NCBI RefSeq assembly: GCF_000245335.1 | Contig: NZ_JH600279.1 | Coordinates: 744,001-808,000, forward strand | DNA: 64,000 nt | Origin: Bacillus mojavensis RO-H-1 = KCTC 3706 | Lineage (GTDB): Bacteria > Bacillota > Bacilli > Bacillales > Bacillaceae | Direction of reading: 5' to 3' | Shown: piece by piece, positions 1 through 11,338 of the stretch | Position numbering within the stretch: the stretch's first letter is position 1 | Layout: each line of letters starts with the position of its first letter | Notes under the pieces: model-generated | What the model was told of the DNA's origin: nothing | The model's database searches: none | The model's input: the letters and a program-made list of their open reading frames with translations, nothing else | Translations under genes and position numbers: made by a program

Positions 1-197
1 CCGGCCGCCGTTTTGTCGGCTTGAAACATTTGAAATTTAACGAATTTAATGATATTGCACCCGCTTCCGACGCGGCATCAATCCCGTGCAAAGGCCTAAT
101 CCCTTTTACCGTCATGATTAATACCTGTCGTCTCGAAACTATTAAAAACGGGAGCGTGCTTGCCGACAGTTTTGTTCGTGATCTGAAAACCCGCCAT
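1..197 (-). pseudogene. spsE: spsE 5' fragment, degenerate (sialic-acid-synthase-like)
   Basis: The minus strand begins with an ATG overlapping the spsD stop by one base (TAATG) and reads MAGFQITNKTVGKHAPVF, then GINHDGK, the expected amino end of a NeuB/SpsE-type N-acetylneuraminate synthase of about 370 residues. It then meets in-frame TAG and TGA codons at about codons 34 and 40. Past them a shifted frame briefly restores family sequence (IDAASEAGA), and the original frame resumes at KFQMFQAD. At least two compensating indels plus two stops are therefore present within 197 bases. The gene runs off the window edge. The enzyme would have made a nonulosonic acid for spore-surface glycan; as written it cannot. 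Family assignment is from memory of B. subtilis SpsE. Confidence 0.8.
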
Positions 198-1066
198 TAT
201 TTCGCCTTCTTGCCCGGCCAAATGTGGTAATTATAATACGATTGAACAGCGGTAAATCCCATTCTTTCATATAGGCGGATCGCTCTTACATTATGAAGCT
301 GCGTCCCCGCTGTTACCGTTTTATGCTTCAATGTCTCCGGTTGTTCTATGAGATGCGCCAATAAATTAAACGCGACACGCTTGCCTTCATACCCCGGCTT
401 CACAGCCATCAAATCAAGCACATACTCATCACCTTTTGATAAACCTTGCAGGTAGCCGATCATCTCTCCATTATATTTAGCAGCAATATTGATATCTGCT
501 CTCCCCGACAGATTGTTTCGTGTCCACTCTTGAAAGATTTTGTTCGCCGCCTCACGGCTAAGAAAAGGATCGTGAAAATATCTGCTTTTCGCAAATGCGT
601 CGCTGGCTAACTGGCAAATCTCTTCGGTGTCTCCAGGTTCAGGCTGAACCAGTTCAAAAAATGGCGGCGTTTTTTCATATGGAGACGGAGTGTTCACCAG
701 TTTAAGCAAACTGCCGACAAAATAAGAGGACGGCTGCTGCTGAATGACATGTACTGCTCCAATATCCTCTGCCGGTACACGCACAAACACAAAATCTGTT
801 TCATCCATTTGCCGAACAGAATACAGGGCCTGAAACAGCTGTTTTAGCTGCCCTGTGCTGTTGGCCACGAGAAGCTTTACGTTCATGACTTTTTTCTGAA
901 GCATTTTGCTTTCCCAAAGGGCGTCTTCATACAGCATCACGCCTTGAAGCTGACTGTTTTCAAACAGGCCGAGCGAAAATTGATACGATCCGTCAAGCGT
1001 CATCTGTTTGCTTTGGAGAAATTCCATGATCGCCTCTTGGGAAACATTCTCTTTTATCGTATACAC
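197..1066 (-). CDS. spsD: SpsD, GNAT-family acetyltransferase of the spore polysaccharide operon
   Basis: 289 residues, intact, GTG start immediately after the spsC stop and 8 bases downstream of an AAAAGGGG ribosome-binding site. The C-terminal half (about 140-285) has the GNAT fold pattern: an acceptor segment, the LDLMAVKPGYEGKRVAFNLLAHLI acetyl-CoA-binding region around residues 215-240, and a closing NVRAIRLYERMGF motif. In the sps operon it is expected to acylate an amino sugar nucleotide for spore-coat glycan; that substrate is inferred from context. It lies between two ruined genes (spsC upstream, spsE downstream), so although the frame is open its pathway is probably dead in this strain. 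Confidence 0.88.
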   Translation of the reverse strand: MYTIKENVSQEAIMEFLQSKQMTLDGSYQFSLGLFENSQLQGVMLYEDALWESKMLQKKVMNVKLLVANSTGQLKQLFQALYSVRQMDETDFVFVRVPAEDIGAVHVIQQQPSSYFVGSLLKLVNTPSPYEKTPPFFELVQPEPGDTEEICQLASDAFAKSRYFHDPFLSREAANKIFQEWTRNNLSGRADINIAAKYNGEMIGYLQGLSKGDEYVLDLMAVKPGYEGKRVAFNLLAHLIEQPETLKHKTVTAGTQLHNVRAIRLYERMGFTAVQSYYNYHIWPGKKAK

Positions 1067-1412
1067 CTAACCAGCCCCTTTTGCGGTGTCCCGCACGGCC
1101 TCAATCACGCCGTTGACATCTTCGTCAGACATTGATGGATACAGCGGGAGTGACAGGGTGCGTTTGTAATTATTCATGGCGCGCGGGTAGTCTGTTTCCT
1201 TAAACCCAAATTGCTTTTGATCATACGGATGAATATGCACTGGGATAACATGAACACTGTGTGCCGATATTGTATTCATCCTTTAAAGCCGTAAACATCT
1301 CATTCCGAGTGACACCGGCCTGCTTTCCATTGGCTTGCAGGACATATACATGCCAGGCATGCCGGCCTTCATTGTGAACAAACGGCGTGATCAGCTCTGA
1401 CAAACGCGGCAA
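1067..1412 (-). pseudogene. spsC: spsC remnant: C-terminal piece of a DegT-type aminotransferase, frameshifted
   Basis: Only about 115 codons remain of a sugar aminotransferase of the DegT/DnrJ/EryC1 family whose members are about 390 residues. The first part (LSELITPFVHNEGRHAWHVY then GVTRNEMFTALKDEYNIGT) stops being family-like near base 1262. The family sequence continues in another frame from SVHVIPVHIHPY to the TAG at 1067. One extra base in GGCACACAGTGTT explains the switch. The N-terminal roughly 270 codons, with the PLP lysine and cofactor-binding region, are absent: spsB ends at 1415, only two bases upstream of this remnant. A deletion plus a frameshift make this a true pseudogene. 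Confidence 0.85.
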
Positions 1413-1414
1413 TG

Positions 1415-3617
<2,203 letters not shown>

Positions 3618-3673
3618 CTACACCTCCTCCTTGAATTTTCACATCTGAAACTAACGTTATCTTATGTTGCTTA

Positions 3674-3688
3674 AGCGCAAGTTGCGCT
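3674..3688. promoter_or_regulatory. Perfect 7-1-7 palindrome upstream of spsA
   Basis: AGCGCAA-G-TTGCGCT is a perfect inverted repeat about 60 bases upstream of the spsA start and about 50 bases downstream, in the sps direction, of a terminator-like hairpin. It is too short and lacks a T-run to be a terminator. It looks like a dimeric operator or a small leader hairpin. The 319-base gap 3615-3933 otherwise holds the terminator-like hairpin and the gerQ ribosome-binding site; no further gene is seen. Confidence 0.4.
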
Positions 3689-3735
3689 AGGAAGACAGAC
3701 TAATATGCGAAAAGATTGTGTACATCGATTGAAAA

Positions 3736-3780
3736 AACAGTGATCGGCCGGAGAAATCGGCACGCTCACTGTTCTTTTTT
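3736..3780. terminator. Bidirectional terminator-like hairpin in the sps upstream region
   Basis: AACAGTGA and TCACTGTT form the outer stem, with a second GC-rich pairing (CGGCCG/CGGC) inside, flanked by A6 on the left and T6 on the right, so it could terminate on either strand. No annotated gene ends next to it: sps genes start downstream on the minus strand and gerQ starts downstream on the plus strand. Confidence 0.65.
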
Positions 3781-3933
3781 CAGCATATTCCAAGCTTTGG
3801 CCTCATAAGGTGAAAGAGATAAAAATCGCACTAGCGACTAAGATCGTTTGTCATCGGGGGTGAGTCATCTCGGAGCGTTTATTTATACATCCGGAACATG
3901 TTCTGAATGGTTTTCATAAAAAGGAGGAACGAT

Positions 3934-4491
3934 ATGAAACCGAAAAAAAACCAATATCAGCAAATGCAGGGATATGATATGCAGGGGTATTCTCCTCAAT
4001 TTGGCGCAAATCCGTATCCGCAGCCTCAAGGGCAGGGCCCGCAAATGCAAGGCCCAATGCAAGGCCCACAAATGCAGACGATGGGACAAATGCAGCAAAT
4101 GCCCATGCAGCAGGGACAGCAAGGCTTCGGATTCCCTACTCAGCAGCAAGGCCAGGGCGGCGGGTTTCAAATTCCATCGGGGCAGACACCATCGGGCGGC
4201 CAAAACATTCCCGGCATGCTGCCTGTCGAGGAATCATACATCGAGAATATACTGCGCCTGAACAGGGGAAAAACGGCTACCATCTATATGACATTTGAAA
4301 ACAGCAAGGAGTGGGGATCAAAGATTTTCCGCGGCGTCATCGAGGCGGCGGGCCGGGATCACATTATTATCAGCGATCCGAAAACAGGAACCCGCTATCT
4401 TCTGCTGACGATCTATCTTGATTACGTCACCTTTGATGAAGAAATTGCATACACGTACCCATACTCGATGTCATCCTATTCACCAAGATAA
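3934..4491 (+). CDS. gerQ: GerQ, spore coat protein needed for CwlJ function
   Basis: 185 residues from an ATG placed 7 bases after AAAAAGGAGG. The first 80 or so residues are low-complexity, dominated by Q, G, M and P (MQGPQMQTMGQMQQMPMQQG), followed by a conserved C-terminal domain beginning PVEESYIENILRLNRGKTAT. GerQ is a coat protein that localises the cortex hydrolase CwlJ and is cross-linked by transglutaminase; the many glutamines fit that role. Upstream in-frame codons starting at 3907 have no ribosome-binding site and are not used. The Q-rich repeat copy number varies among relatives, so the protein may be slightly longer or shorter than in 168. Confidence 0.95.
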   Translation: MKPKKNQYQQMQGYDMQGYSPQFGANPYPQPQGQGPQMQGPMQGPQMQTMGQMQQMPMQQGQQGFGFPTQQQGQGGGFQIPSGQTPSGGQNIPGMLPVEESYIENILRLNRGKTATIYMTFENSKEWGSKIFRGVIEAAGRDHIIISDPKTGTRYLLLTIYLDYVTFDEEIAYTYPYSMSSYSPR

Positions 4492-4494
4492 AGA

Positions 4495-4536
4495 AAAAAA
4501 AGCCAATCCTCATGATATGAGAGATTGGCTTTTTTC
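4495..4536. terminator. Bidirectional terminator between gerQ and ywdK
   Basis: AGCCAATC pairs with GATTGGCT around an inner CTCAT/ATGAG stem, with A8 on one side and T6 on the other. It serves gerQ on plus and ywdK on minus. Confidence 0.9.
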
Positions 4537-4537
4537 T

Positions 4538-4909
4538 TTATAGATATTTGACAGCTGCGACAACGATCATGATCCAAGAAATAATGAACGCCACACCGCC
4601 GAGCGGCGTGATTGCGCCAAGAATGGAAATTTGCGTCACGCTGAGGATGTATAAGCTTCCGGAAAACAGCACAATCCCCGCAAACATCAGCCAGCCGGCT
4701 GTTGTGACACTGCCGATGCCGGATAATTTATCAGCGAGAAACGCGACAACAAAAAGCCCCAGCGCGTGATACATATGATACTGAACGCCTGTGTGCCAAA
4801 CCTGAAGATATTTATCGGGAATTTTCCCTTCTAATCCGTGTGCGCCAAATGCCCCGAGTCCCACGGCAAGCATGGCATTAATAGCGCCTAATATGATAAA
4901 TACTTTCAT
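4538..4909 (-). CDS. ywdK: YwdK, DUF423 family membrane protein
   Basis: 123 residues with four predicted membrane segments, starting [30 protein letters not shown], the signature of the DUF423/YgdD family; the FGAHGLEG stretch and the conserved histidines in [15 protein letters not shown] are typical. The function of the family is not established. It is the last of a minus-strand group ywdI-ywdJ-ywdK, 62 bases after ywdJ. The ATG start is preceded by GGGAGAGAATAG. Confidence 0.9.
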   Translation of the reverse strand: MKVFIILGAINAMLAVGLGAFGAHGLEGKIPDKYLQVWHTGVQYHMYHALGLFVVAFLADKLSGIGSVTTAGWLMFAGIVLFSGSLYILSVTQISILGAITPLGGVAFIISWIMIVVAAVKYL

Positions 4910-4971
4910 CTATTCTCTCCCGCCTTTTCGTTAAACTCCTAACAATTATCATATCGCACCTGTATAAAAAT

Positions 4972-6294
4972 TCAATGTTTGTTCTCCGATGACACGAGAT
5001 TGTCGGATTTTCTCCTGCGCCATAGCTGAAACTGATCCATCGCTATTGCAGCAAGCGTCCCTAAGACAAGCCCATTGCTTAACAGAGAAATAAACACCGG
5101 ATGCATATCCTTTAATGCACTTCCTGGCACAAACATAATGCCGACACCTATAAGCAGTGAAATGCCGATCACAGCCCGCACTCTTTTCAGCTCTGATGTC
5201 TCATAGGAATCAAATTCAGCAAACGCCAAACCAACCATTGCCGAGAACACAACAAAGTTTACCGCAAATCCAACGGGTGACGGCAGGCTCGCAAACGCAT
5301 TCATAAAAAACGGAATCACGCTGATGAAAACGACCAGCATACTGCCGAGAACAAACGGCTTTTTAGAAGACATCTTGGTTGTTTCAATAAAACCCGCCGC
5401 TCCCGAAATCGGAACCGGTGCAATGGCTCCAGACAAACCGCTCAGCAAATGACTGAATGAAGCCGCAAATCCGGCATGGCGCTCATGACGCTTCCCATCC
5501 GTCTGTTTCCCGAATTTTTTCACCGCAATGTCCACAACCTTCATACTTGCCAGCATGTTAACGATCAGCAGAATCGTAATAAAAACCGATGTGATGGCTA
5601 GGCCGCTGTTAAATAACGGGGCACCGAACGGCAACAGAGATGGCAGCTGAAACAGCCGATCCGGCCATTCGATCGGTTTTGCAACGCCCGCAGCCGCAAA
5701 CAGCACCCATCCGCCGAAAAGAGCCAATAAAATAGAATATTGCTTTAAAAAAACGATATTAGAATTTGACATGATAAAAGCCGCGGCGACGACAACCAGC
5801 GCCAGGCCAAATACAAGACCATCCACGCTGTCTTTTAAATAGCCAATGCCAAGAAGCCCTTTTATAATCGGCTGGCTCAGCTGCATGACGAGCAGCAGCA
5901 AATAGACCCCTGTCACAACCGGAGTAAACAAGGCAGCAAGCCGATCAATGACCTTGAAGACACTTAACAAAAAGAAACATACAGCGCTTACAAGAAGCGC
6001 CCCCTGCAAGCCGCGCAGTGTTTCGCCATATGTCGCAAACACCGTTCCGGTCAGGCCGCCGTAGATTGTGTACACTCCCCACCACAAGCCGGCAGGGCTT
6101 TCATTTATAGGCAGCCGGTGTCCTTTCAAACACTGAATAACTGCGGCAATTCCCAATACAAAAAAAGTGCTTTGAATCAGCCGTGCAGAATCTGAATGAC
6201 CCAGATGAAACGACTGGGCAACCGCCACCGGAACAACAATCGCCGCGGCAATCATAAACGCTGCCCATTGCAGAGCGCCAAGAACCAATTTCAC
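4972..6294 (-). CDS. ywdJ: YwdJ, NCS2-type nucleobase permease
   Basis: 440 residues, almost wholly hydrophobic with 12 or more membrane segments. It belongs to the nucleobase:cation symporter-2 (uracil/xanthine permease) superfamily; segments such as ISGAAGFIETTKMSSKKPF about residue 300 correspond to the substrate and cation site region of that fold. Purine is the usual guess for this gene, but no substrate can be read from sequence and no purine riboswitch or PurBox is visible upstream. It starts 19 bases after the ywdI stop, in the same minus-strand unit. Confidence 0.85.
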   Translation of the reverse strand: MKLVLGALQWAAFMIAAAIVVPVAVAQSFHLGHSDSARLIQSTFFVLGIAAVIQCLKGHRLPINESPAGLWWGVYTIYGGLTGTVFATYGETLRGLQGALLVSAVCFFLLSVFKVIDRLAALFTPVVTGVYLLLLVMQLSQPIIKGLLGIGYLKDSVDGLVFGLALVVVAAAFIMSNSNIVFLKQYSILLALFGGWVLFAAAGVAKPIEWPDRLFQLPSLLPFGAPLFNSGLAITSVFITILLIVNMLASMKVVDIAVKKFGKQTDGKRHERHAGFAASFSHLLSGLSGAIAPVPISGAAGFIETTKMSSKKPFVLGSMLVVFISVIPFFMNAFASLPSPVGFAVNFVVFSAMVGLAFAEFDSYETSELKRVRAVIGISLLIGVGIMFVPGSALKDMHPVFISLLSNGLVLGTLAAIAMDQFQLWRRRKSDNLVSSENKH

Positions 6295-6313
6295 GTAAGC
6301 TCAACCTTTCTGA

Positions 6314-6631
6314 TTAAAAATCAAATAAAGACTCTCCGTTTCCATCCTCTTCCTGCTTATCTTTTTCCTGCTTCCGATACTTGTTTAATCCTGCGCTGCC
6401 CATCATTTTTTCCATCAGCAGCTGGTCTGTCGAAGGCGGCGCCGACGGACTTGCCGTAACACTCGGCTGAATGCGCGGCGTGCTCCCCGTCTCCGGCTGA
6501 TCCAGCACGACGTCGCACAAAGAACGGACGACCGCCACGTGGCGCTTCAGCTCCTCATCATGTTCGGCCGTCTTTGCTTTCTTCAATTCCTCTTCCATCT
6601 TCTGAATCAAAGCGGATATATGAATGTTCAT
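6314..6631 (-). CDS. ywdI: YwdI, small uncharacterised protein
   Basis: 105 residues, soluble, strongly charged. An N-terminal helix (MNIHISALIQKMEEELKKAK) and a lysine/glutamate-rich C-terminal helix (KYRKQEKDKQEEDG) flank a proline/serine-rich linker. No recognisable catalytic motif. It is first in the ywdI-ywdJ-ywdK unit, with GGAGGATTTTTT before the ATG. The assignment is by position and remembered family; no function is proposed. Confidence 0.8.
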   Translation of the reverse strand: MNIHISALIQKMEEELKKAKTAEHDEELKRHVAVVRSLCDVVLDQPETGSTPRIQPSVTASPSAPPSTDQLLMEKMMGSAGLNKYRKQEKDKQEEDGNGESLFDF

Positions 6632-6797
6632 AAAAAATCCTCCAAAAATAAAATGTAGTCTCCCTGCATTTTATCAAATTCCTGCCGCAAACGCAGATAT
6701 GAGTTTGTTATTTTTTCTGACAGGAATCTCGCATTTGACAAGCAGAAGCCAATTTTCACATAATGAATCACCATGACCTGCAGGAAGGAGAGAGATT

Positions 6798-8168
6798 ATG
6801 AACAGCATCCCCTCGATTGTCAGAAGCCATCAAGCATTTTTCGCGGCAGGGCATACAAAATCAATTGACTCAAGATTGGACGTCTTAAAGAAACTGAAAC
6901 ACACCATCAAAGCGTATGAAGCGGACATCACAGCCGCTCTCTATCAGGATCTTCACAAATCTGAACAAGAAGCGTACACAACGGAAATCGGCATTGTTCT
7001 TGAGGAAATCAGCTTTGTGATGAAACGGCTGAAAAAATGGGCCAAGCCGAAAAGAGTCAAAACGCCATTGACCCATATCGGTTCCAAAAGTGTTATTTTC
7101 CCCGAGCCGTATGGCACCGTCTTGGTGATTGCGCCATGGAATTATCCCCTGCAGCTGGCGCTTTCTCCGCTGATCGGAGCCATTGCGGCCGGAAACACGG
7201 TCGTTCTCAAACCCTCAGAATATACGCCAGCTGTTTCGGCTGTTCTTTCCGCTCTCATCCGTGACGTTTTTCCAGGTGATTACGTCGCTTTGGCGGAAGG
7301 CGGGCCGGACATCAGCACAGCTCTATTACAGCAGCCGTTTGACTACATATTTTTTACTGGAAGCGTCGCCGTAGGAAAAGTTGTCATGGAAGCGGCGGCC
7401 AAACAATTAATTCCCGTCACCTTAGAGCTCGGAGGAAAAAGTCCCTGCATCGTCCATAAAGATGCTGACATCAAGCTTGCCGCCAAACGCATCGTTTTCG
7501 GGAAATTTACGAATGCGGGCCAAACCTGCATCGCACCGGATTACTTGCTCGTTCACGAAGACATCAAAACAGAGCTTACGGAAGAAATGAAGCGTGTCAT
7601 TGGTGAATTTTACGGACTGCAGCCCGAACTGAATCCGTCTTATGGCAAAATCGTCAGTGAACGCCATTATCAGCGGCTGCTGAGCTTTCTGAAAGACGGC
7701 GTCGCGCTAATCGGCGGCCAAGCAGACCACAGGCACCACAAAATAGCGCCGACCATTCTCGATCAGGTCACAGATGATTCCCCAGTGATGCAAGAGGAAA
7801 TTTTCGGACCCATTCTTCCGCTGTTTACATATCGCGGCATCGATGAAGTCATTGAGAAAGTCAAGTCGCGTCCCAAGCCGCTTGCCCTGTATGTGTTTAC
7901 AACAGACCAAACAATTGAACGAGAGATAATAGAAAACCTGTCGTTTGGCGGCGGCTGTATCAACGATACGTTGATGCATGTCGCGACACCGTATTTGCCA
8001 TTCGGCGGTGTGGGAGATAGCGGAATCGGCAGCTATCACGGATTTGACAGCTTTAACACATTTACGCACAAAAAAAGCGTCGTCAAGCAAACGAACCGCT
8101 TCGACTTCGCTTTCCGTTATCCATCATCCAAAAACGGCCTGCGTTTGATACGGAAAATACTCAAATAA
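6798..8168 (+). CDS. ywdH: YwdH, class 3-type aldehyde dehydrogenase
   Basis: 456 residues, NAD(P)-dependent aldehyde dehydrogenase. Visible landmarks in order: [30 protein letters not shown] (cofactor-binding, about 110-140), [12 protein letters not shown] (glycine loop, about 180), the general-base region LELGGKSPC (about 210), the catalytic cysteine in [13 protein letters not shown] (about 245) and [10 protein letters not shown] (about 330). It lacks a signal peptide; the basic C-terminus (RLIRKILK) is typical of class 3 fatty-aldehyde members that associate with membranes. A monocistronic plus-strand gene between divergent units, with GGAAGGAGAGAG before the ATG. The physiological aldehyde is unknown. 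Confidence 0.93.
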   Translation: MNSIPSIVRSHQAFFAAGHTKSIDSRLDVLKKLKHTIKAYEADITAALYQDLHKSEQEAYTTEIGIVLEEISFVMKRLKKWAKPKRVKTPLTHIGSKSVIFPEPYGTVLVIAPWNYPLQLALSPLIGAIAAGNTVVLKPSEYTPAVSAVLSALIRDVFPGDYVALAEGGPDISTALLQQPFDYIFFTGSVAVGKVVMEAAAKQLIPVTLELGGKSPCIVHKDADIKLAAKRIVFGKFTNAGQTCIAPDYLLVHEDIKTELTEEMKRVIGEFYGLQPELNPSYGKIVSERHYQRLLSFLKDGVALIGGQADHRHHKIAPTILDQVTDDSPVMQEEIFGPILPLFTYRGIDEVIEKVKSRPKPLALYVFTTDQTIEREIIENLSFGGGCINDTLMHVATPYLPFGGVGDSGIGSYHGFDSFNTFTHKKSVVKQTNRFDFAFRYPSSKNGLRLIRKILK

Positions 8169-8193
8169 AAAAGCGCAGGTCATCTGCGCTTTT
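8169..8193. terminator. Bidirectional terminator between ywdH and ung
   Basis: AAGCGCAG-gtcat-CTGCGCTT flanked by A and T runs; shared by convergent ywdH and ung. Confidence 0.88.
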
Positions 8194-8870
8194 TATAAAT
8201 CCTTTATACACCAATCAATCGGAGCCTCCCCGATTTTCTCCAAGTAGGCATTTGCCCGCGAAAATGGCCTGCTGCCAAAAAATCCGTTTCTTGCTGAAAA
8301 CGGGCTGGGATGCGTCGATTCAATAATAAAATGCTTGGACGTGTCGACCCGTTCTTTTTTCATTTGGGCATGCCGGCCCCACAGTATAAAAATAATCGGC
8401 CGCTCTCTTTCATTTAGCACGTCAATTATCCGGTCAGTCAGCTGCTCCCAGCCTTTTCCCTTATGGGAATTCGCCTGTCCGCGCCGCACTGTGAGCACGG
8501 TATTCAGCAAAAGAACCCCCTGCTTCGCCCAGCTGACGAGCGACCCGTGATTCGGTATGCTGCAGCCGATATCATCCTGAAGCTCAAGAAAAATATTTTT
8601 CAATGAAGGCGGCTGCTTCACACCCGGCTTTACGGAGAAGCTTAAGCCTTGAGCCTGTCCAGGTCCATGATACGGATCTTGACCGAGAATAACCACCTTG
8701 ACATCATCGTACGGCGTGTAGTGCAGCGCATTAAAGATATCGCGGCTGTCCGGATAGATCGTCTCCTCCATGTATTCCCGCTTCAGCATTTCTCTCAGCT
8801 CTAGATAATACGGTTTTTCAAACTCTTCCTTCAGCTGTTCCCACCAGCTGTCCTGCAAAAGCTGTTTCAA
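8193..8870 (-). CDS. ung: Uracil-DNA glycosylase
   Basis: 225 residues from a TTG start 7 bases after GGAGG; the longer upstream reading frame overlaps the preceding gene and has no ribosome-binding site. Family-1 UDG motifs are intact: [18 protein letters not shown] with the catalytic aspartate, [30 protein letters not shown] and [13 protein letters not shown], whose histidine stabilises the departing uracil. It starts base-excision repair of uracil from cytosine deamination or dUTP incorporation. Directly downstream of the glycosyltransferase ywdF on the minus strand. Confidence 0.97.
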   Translation of the reverse strand: MKQLLQDSWWEQLKEEFEKPYYLELREMLKREYMEETIYPDSRDIFNALHYTPYDDVKVVILGQDPYHGPGQAQGLSFSVKPGVKQPPSLKNIFLELQDDIGCSIPNHGSLVSWAKQGVLLLNTVLTVRRGQANSHKGKGWEQLTDRIIDVLNERERPIIFILWGRHAQMKKERVDTSKHFIIESTHPSPFSARNGFFGSRPFSRANAYLEKIGEAPIDWCIKDL

Positions 8871-8883
8871 GATGCAAACCTCC

Positions 8884-9690
8884 TTACGAACGATGAAGTC
8901 TGGAATAGACAGGTTTGCCATCCCAAACAATCTCACTTTGTGCTTCCCGCCTCTTCATGTCAGGCTCTTCAAGCAGGACGGCAAAGTTTTTCGTCGGCAG
9001 TTCCCCTAGTCCGTGCTTCTCACTTAAACGATCCAAATATTGCTTCCGCTTGGCGCCAAGGTCTGCGGACTGATTGTCTCCCGCGTCACTGAAGGCATAT
9101 ATCACACTGGCACAAGGCACACGCTTAACCCGGTAATCCTTCGCTGCACGCAAGTAAAAATCCCAGTCCCAATAATTGTGCACATCAGCATCGAAATACC
9201 CGATCTCATCATGCAGGACACGTTTGTACATGCTGCCCGATGGAACGTATGTCGAGAACACTCTCATATCCTCATAATCAGCGGTATACGCAAATAACTT
9301 CCGCGAAACCGGATATCTTGTCCCTTCTCTCTCTTCAAACGACACAATTTCGGCATCAGAATGAACGAAATCTGACGTTTCCATCTCCTTTGCCATTCTT
9401 TCCAGATGGCCCGGCGTGAAGAAATCATCATCATCACAAAGCATGATACAGTCGCCTGATACCTCTTTGACACCCGCATTTCTCGCTGCCACATGGCCTG
9501 AGTTCTTTTCTAAATCAATCACAGCAATCGGCAGCTCCGGATACAGTGCTTTGGCCTGCTCAACCGACTCCCCGGCATCATTGACAATAATGACTTCATA
9601 CGGCTTCATAGTCTGCTGTAAAATCGACTCCAGCAACTCGCACAAAGCCGGTATCCGATTATAGGTCACAATTACGATAGAAATCTTCAT
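8884..9690 (-). CDS. ywdF: YwdF, family 2 glycosyltransferase
   Basis: 268 residues from the ATG after AAGGAGAGCATC; the longer frame extending to 9897 is not used. N-terminal [20 protein letters not shown] is the GT-A nucleotide-binding strand, [10 protein letters not shown] and [16 protein letters not shown] supply the acidic and metal-binding residues. A soluble enzyme without membrane helices, about the same size as SpsA. The acceptor is unknown. The stop lies 13 bases before the ung start, so the two are probably co-transcribed. Confidence 0.9.
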   Translation of the reverse strand: MKISIVIVTYNRIPALCELLESILQQTMKPYEVIIVNDAGESVEQAKALYPELPIAVIDLEKNSGHVAARNAGVKEVSGDCIMLCDDDDFFTPGHLERMAKEMETSDFVHSDAEIVSFEEREGTRYPVSRKLFAYTADYEDMRVFSTYVPSGSMYKRVLHDEIGYFDADVHNYWDWDFYLRAAKDYRVKRVPCASVIYAFSDAGDNQSADLGAKRKQYLDRLSEKHGLGELPTKNFAVLLEEPDMKRREAQSEIVWDGKPVYSRLHRS

Positions 9691-9785
9691 GATGCTCTCC
9701 TTCTCATTTTCATAGTCATGTACTATTAAAACATATATTGGACGGGAGATCAGTGGGAATATCCTACCGAACTGTGAAATGGAAA

Positions 9786-10313
9786 CTACAGAAACAGCAA
9801 AGTGACGCCTACCAGAAGCACCATAATCAGCATCAGCTCTCCACATACACGAACGACATCTTTCAGGCGGACGCCATTCGGCAGGACGAGATGCCATAGC
9901 TTAGATTGATAAACCGGCAGCAGCACCAATGCGTAAGAAAGGCACAAAAAAGTGAATGCCGGCGGAACAAAAGCACAGCCTGCATCGTCCCAATCTCTCA
10001 CAATTTCAGAAACACTCGTTCCATCTGACAAGAACAAACCAATCAACAAGGCCAGCAAAACAAAGGATCCCAATTGAACATCAAACAGCCGCATGCGCTG
10101 GTGGCAAGCAATCCAGAGTGCCCAAAACCAGCCAATAGAATAGAATAATAATAGAAAAACGATTGCACCAGCAGTAAAAACAACATCTGGCATCCTATCG
10201 AGCAAAAAAACAAGCGGTACGGACATGGCCATAACCAAAAGCATGGATGCACCCACAAACAAAAATACAGCCACATGAATAACAAAACCATATAAACAAG
10301 AGCCGAGTCTCAT
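9786..10313 (-). CDS. ywdE: Hydrophobic membrane protein (YwdE-like)
   Basis: 175 residues with about five predicted membrane segments and no recognised domain; starts [20 protein letters not shown] after GGGGGATTGTC. It follows ywdD by 48 bases, a gap that contains a perfect 8-1-8 palindrome, so it may have its own promoter and operator. The symbol is given from gene order and size (168 ywdE is of similar length) and is not certain. Confidence 0.7.
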   Translation of the reverse strand: MRLGSCLYGFVIHVAVFLFVGASMLLVMAMSVPLVFLLDRMPDVVFTAGAIVFLLLFYSIGWFWALWIACHQRMRLFDVQLGSFVLLALLIGLFLSDGTSVSEIVRDWDDAGCAFVPPAFTFLCLSYALVLLPVYQSKLWHLVLPNGVRLKDVVRVCGELMLIMVLLVGVTLLFL

Positions 10314-10330
10314 GACAATCCCCCTTCATT

Positions 10331-10347
10331 ACATAGAATTTCTATGT
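10331..10347. promoter_or_regulatory. Perfect 8-1-8 palindrome upstream of ywdE
   Basis: ACATAGAA-T-TTCTATGT is a perfect inverted repeat 17 bases upstream of the ywdE start. The ACATA/TATGT half-sites resemble part of the imperfect palindrome in front of the neighbouring PadR-type regulator gene, so it is a candidate site for that regulator. Confidence 0.5.
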
Positions 10348-10361
10348 ACATACCTAAAAAA

Positions 10362-10997
10362 TCAGGCAAGCTGGCGCCTGCCAAAATAACAGCCTATTCG
10401 CCCGCACGCCGGAAATAACAGCGTAGCACAAGCACACGCCCCTATAAACCAAGGTGTCAGCAAGGATTGAAACAGCGCAGCAGGAACTAGATCAAACAGA
10501 AAAACAAACATAAAAATAACGTTCGGCACCATAGAAATAAGAATCGTATGTAAAACAAGCCGTTCACCGCGTTGCCCGAACTCCCTAACGCCTTGGTACC
10601 CAATCAGCACCCAATAGAGAATATAAGCAGCTAAAATCAGCCACACAGAAACAGAAATGCCTTTCCACACTGCATGAACAAATGGAGATTCTAACCATGC
10701 ATGCAATACTGTAATGGTAATACCTGCTGCAAATAAAGCACTATTGCAGAGTAGATGGAATAATAAAAACGTACGGGCGGATACAGGCTGTTCTTTCTGA
10801 AAGGAAGATACAATCTCATCCGGTGTGCCAAATTCCCGAACCAAACATTCCATGGCTTCTGCCTCATTCTTCCCCTCTTGAATGGAGTGAAACAAGTGGT
10901 GTTCAATATGGTTTTCGATCTCTTCGATCATCGCTTCACTATCAGAAACCCCTTTAAGCCCGTTTTTCACTTTATATATATAAGTCTCTTTATCCAT
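10362..10997 (-). CDS. ywdD: YwdD-like membrane protein with HAAS-type N-terminal domain
   Basis: 211 residues. The N-terminal 65 residues ([20 protein letters not shown] to [18 protein letters not shown]) have the short helical domain often found in proteins encoded next to PadR regulators (HAAS/DUF1700 type). After it come about five membrane segments. The ATG overlaps the stop region of the upstream PadR gene by 8 bases, so the two are translationally coupled. By analogy with such pairs it is a membrane-stress or signalling partner, but the ligand is unknown. The symbol is from gene order. Confidence 0.72.
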   Translation of the reverse strand: MDKETYIYKVKNGLKGVSDSEAMIEEIENHIEHHLFHSIQEGKNEAEAMECLVREFGTPDEIVSSFQKEQPVSARTFLLFHLLCNSALFAAGITITVLHAWLESPFVHAVWKGISVSVWLILAAYILYWVLIGYQGVREFGQRGERLVLHTILISMVPNVIFMFVFLFDLVPAALFQSLLTPWFIGACACATLLFPACGRIGCYFGRRQLA

Positions 10998-11328
10998 TCT
11001 GTCCGCCCCGCTTCAGCATTCGGTCCATCATAGCTGAAAACACGCTCCATTCCTTTGTGCGCTCTGCCAGGATCTCTCTGCCGTCTTCTGTAATCCGATA
11101 ATACTTACGATCCGGGCCTTTCTCCTGCTTCTCCCAATATGAAGAAATATATCCTTGCCGTTCAAGTTTATGAAGGGAAGGATACAATGTTCCCTCTTTC
11201 ATCTGCAGTTCATTATCGCTGCGGCTTCCCATCTCTTTTACAAGCTCATAGCCATACATCGGCCTCTCATTCAGGAGCGTTAATACCAATATCACAGTGC
11301 TGCCTTTAATCAGCTCACGATTTAACAT
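10990..11328 (-). CDS. PadR-family transcriptional regulator
   Basis: 112 residues with the PadR winged-helix pattern: [41 protein letters not shown] and [17 protein letters not shown], then a C-terminal helix for dimerisation. PadR proteins are usually repressors of adjacent membrane-protein or transporter genes. Here it is first in a unit with ywdD (8-base overlap) and ywdE. A palindromic element lies directly upstream, suggesting autorepression. No symbol is given because I do not recall one with confidence. Confidence 0.9.
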   Translation of the reverse strand: MLNRELIKGSTVILVLTLLNERPMYGYELVKEMGSRSDNELQMKEGTLYPSLHKLERQGYISSYWEKQEKGPDRKYYRITEDGREILAERTKEWSVFSAMMDRMLKRGGQNG

Positions 11329-11338
11329 GACAAAACCC

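Noticed and set aside
4972-6294. Purine riboswitch or PurBox for ywdJ
   Set aside because: Looked for in the upstream sequence because of the permease family; nothing resembling the purine aptamer core is seen, and the gene is preceded by ywdI in the same unit.
8884-9897. 337-codon frame extending ywdF upstream
   Set aside because: The extra 69 codons overlap ywdE and lack a ribosome-binding site; [11 protein letters not shown] at 9690 is the conserved family start.
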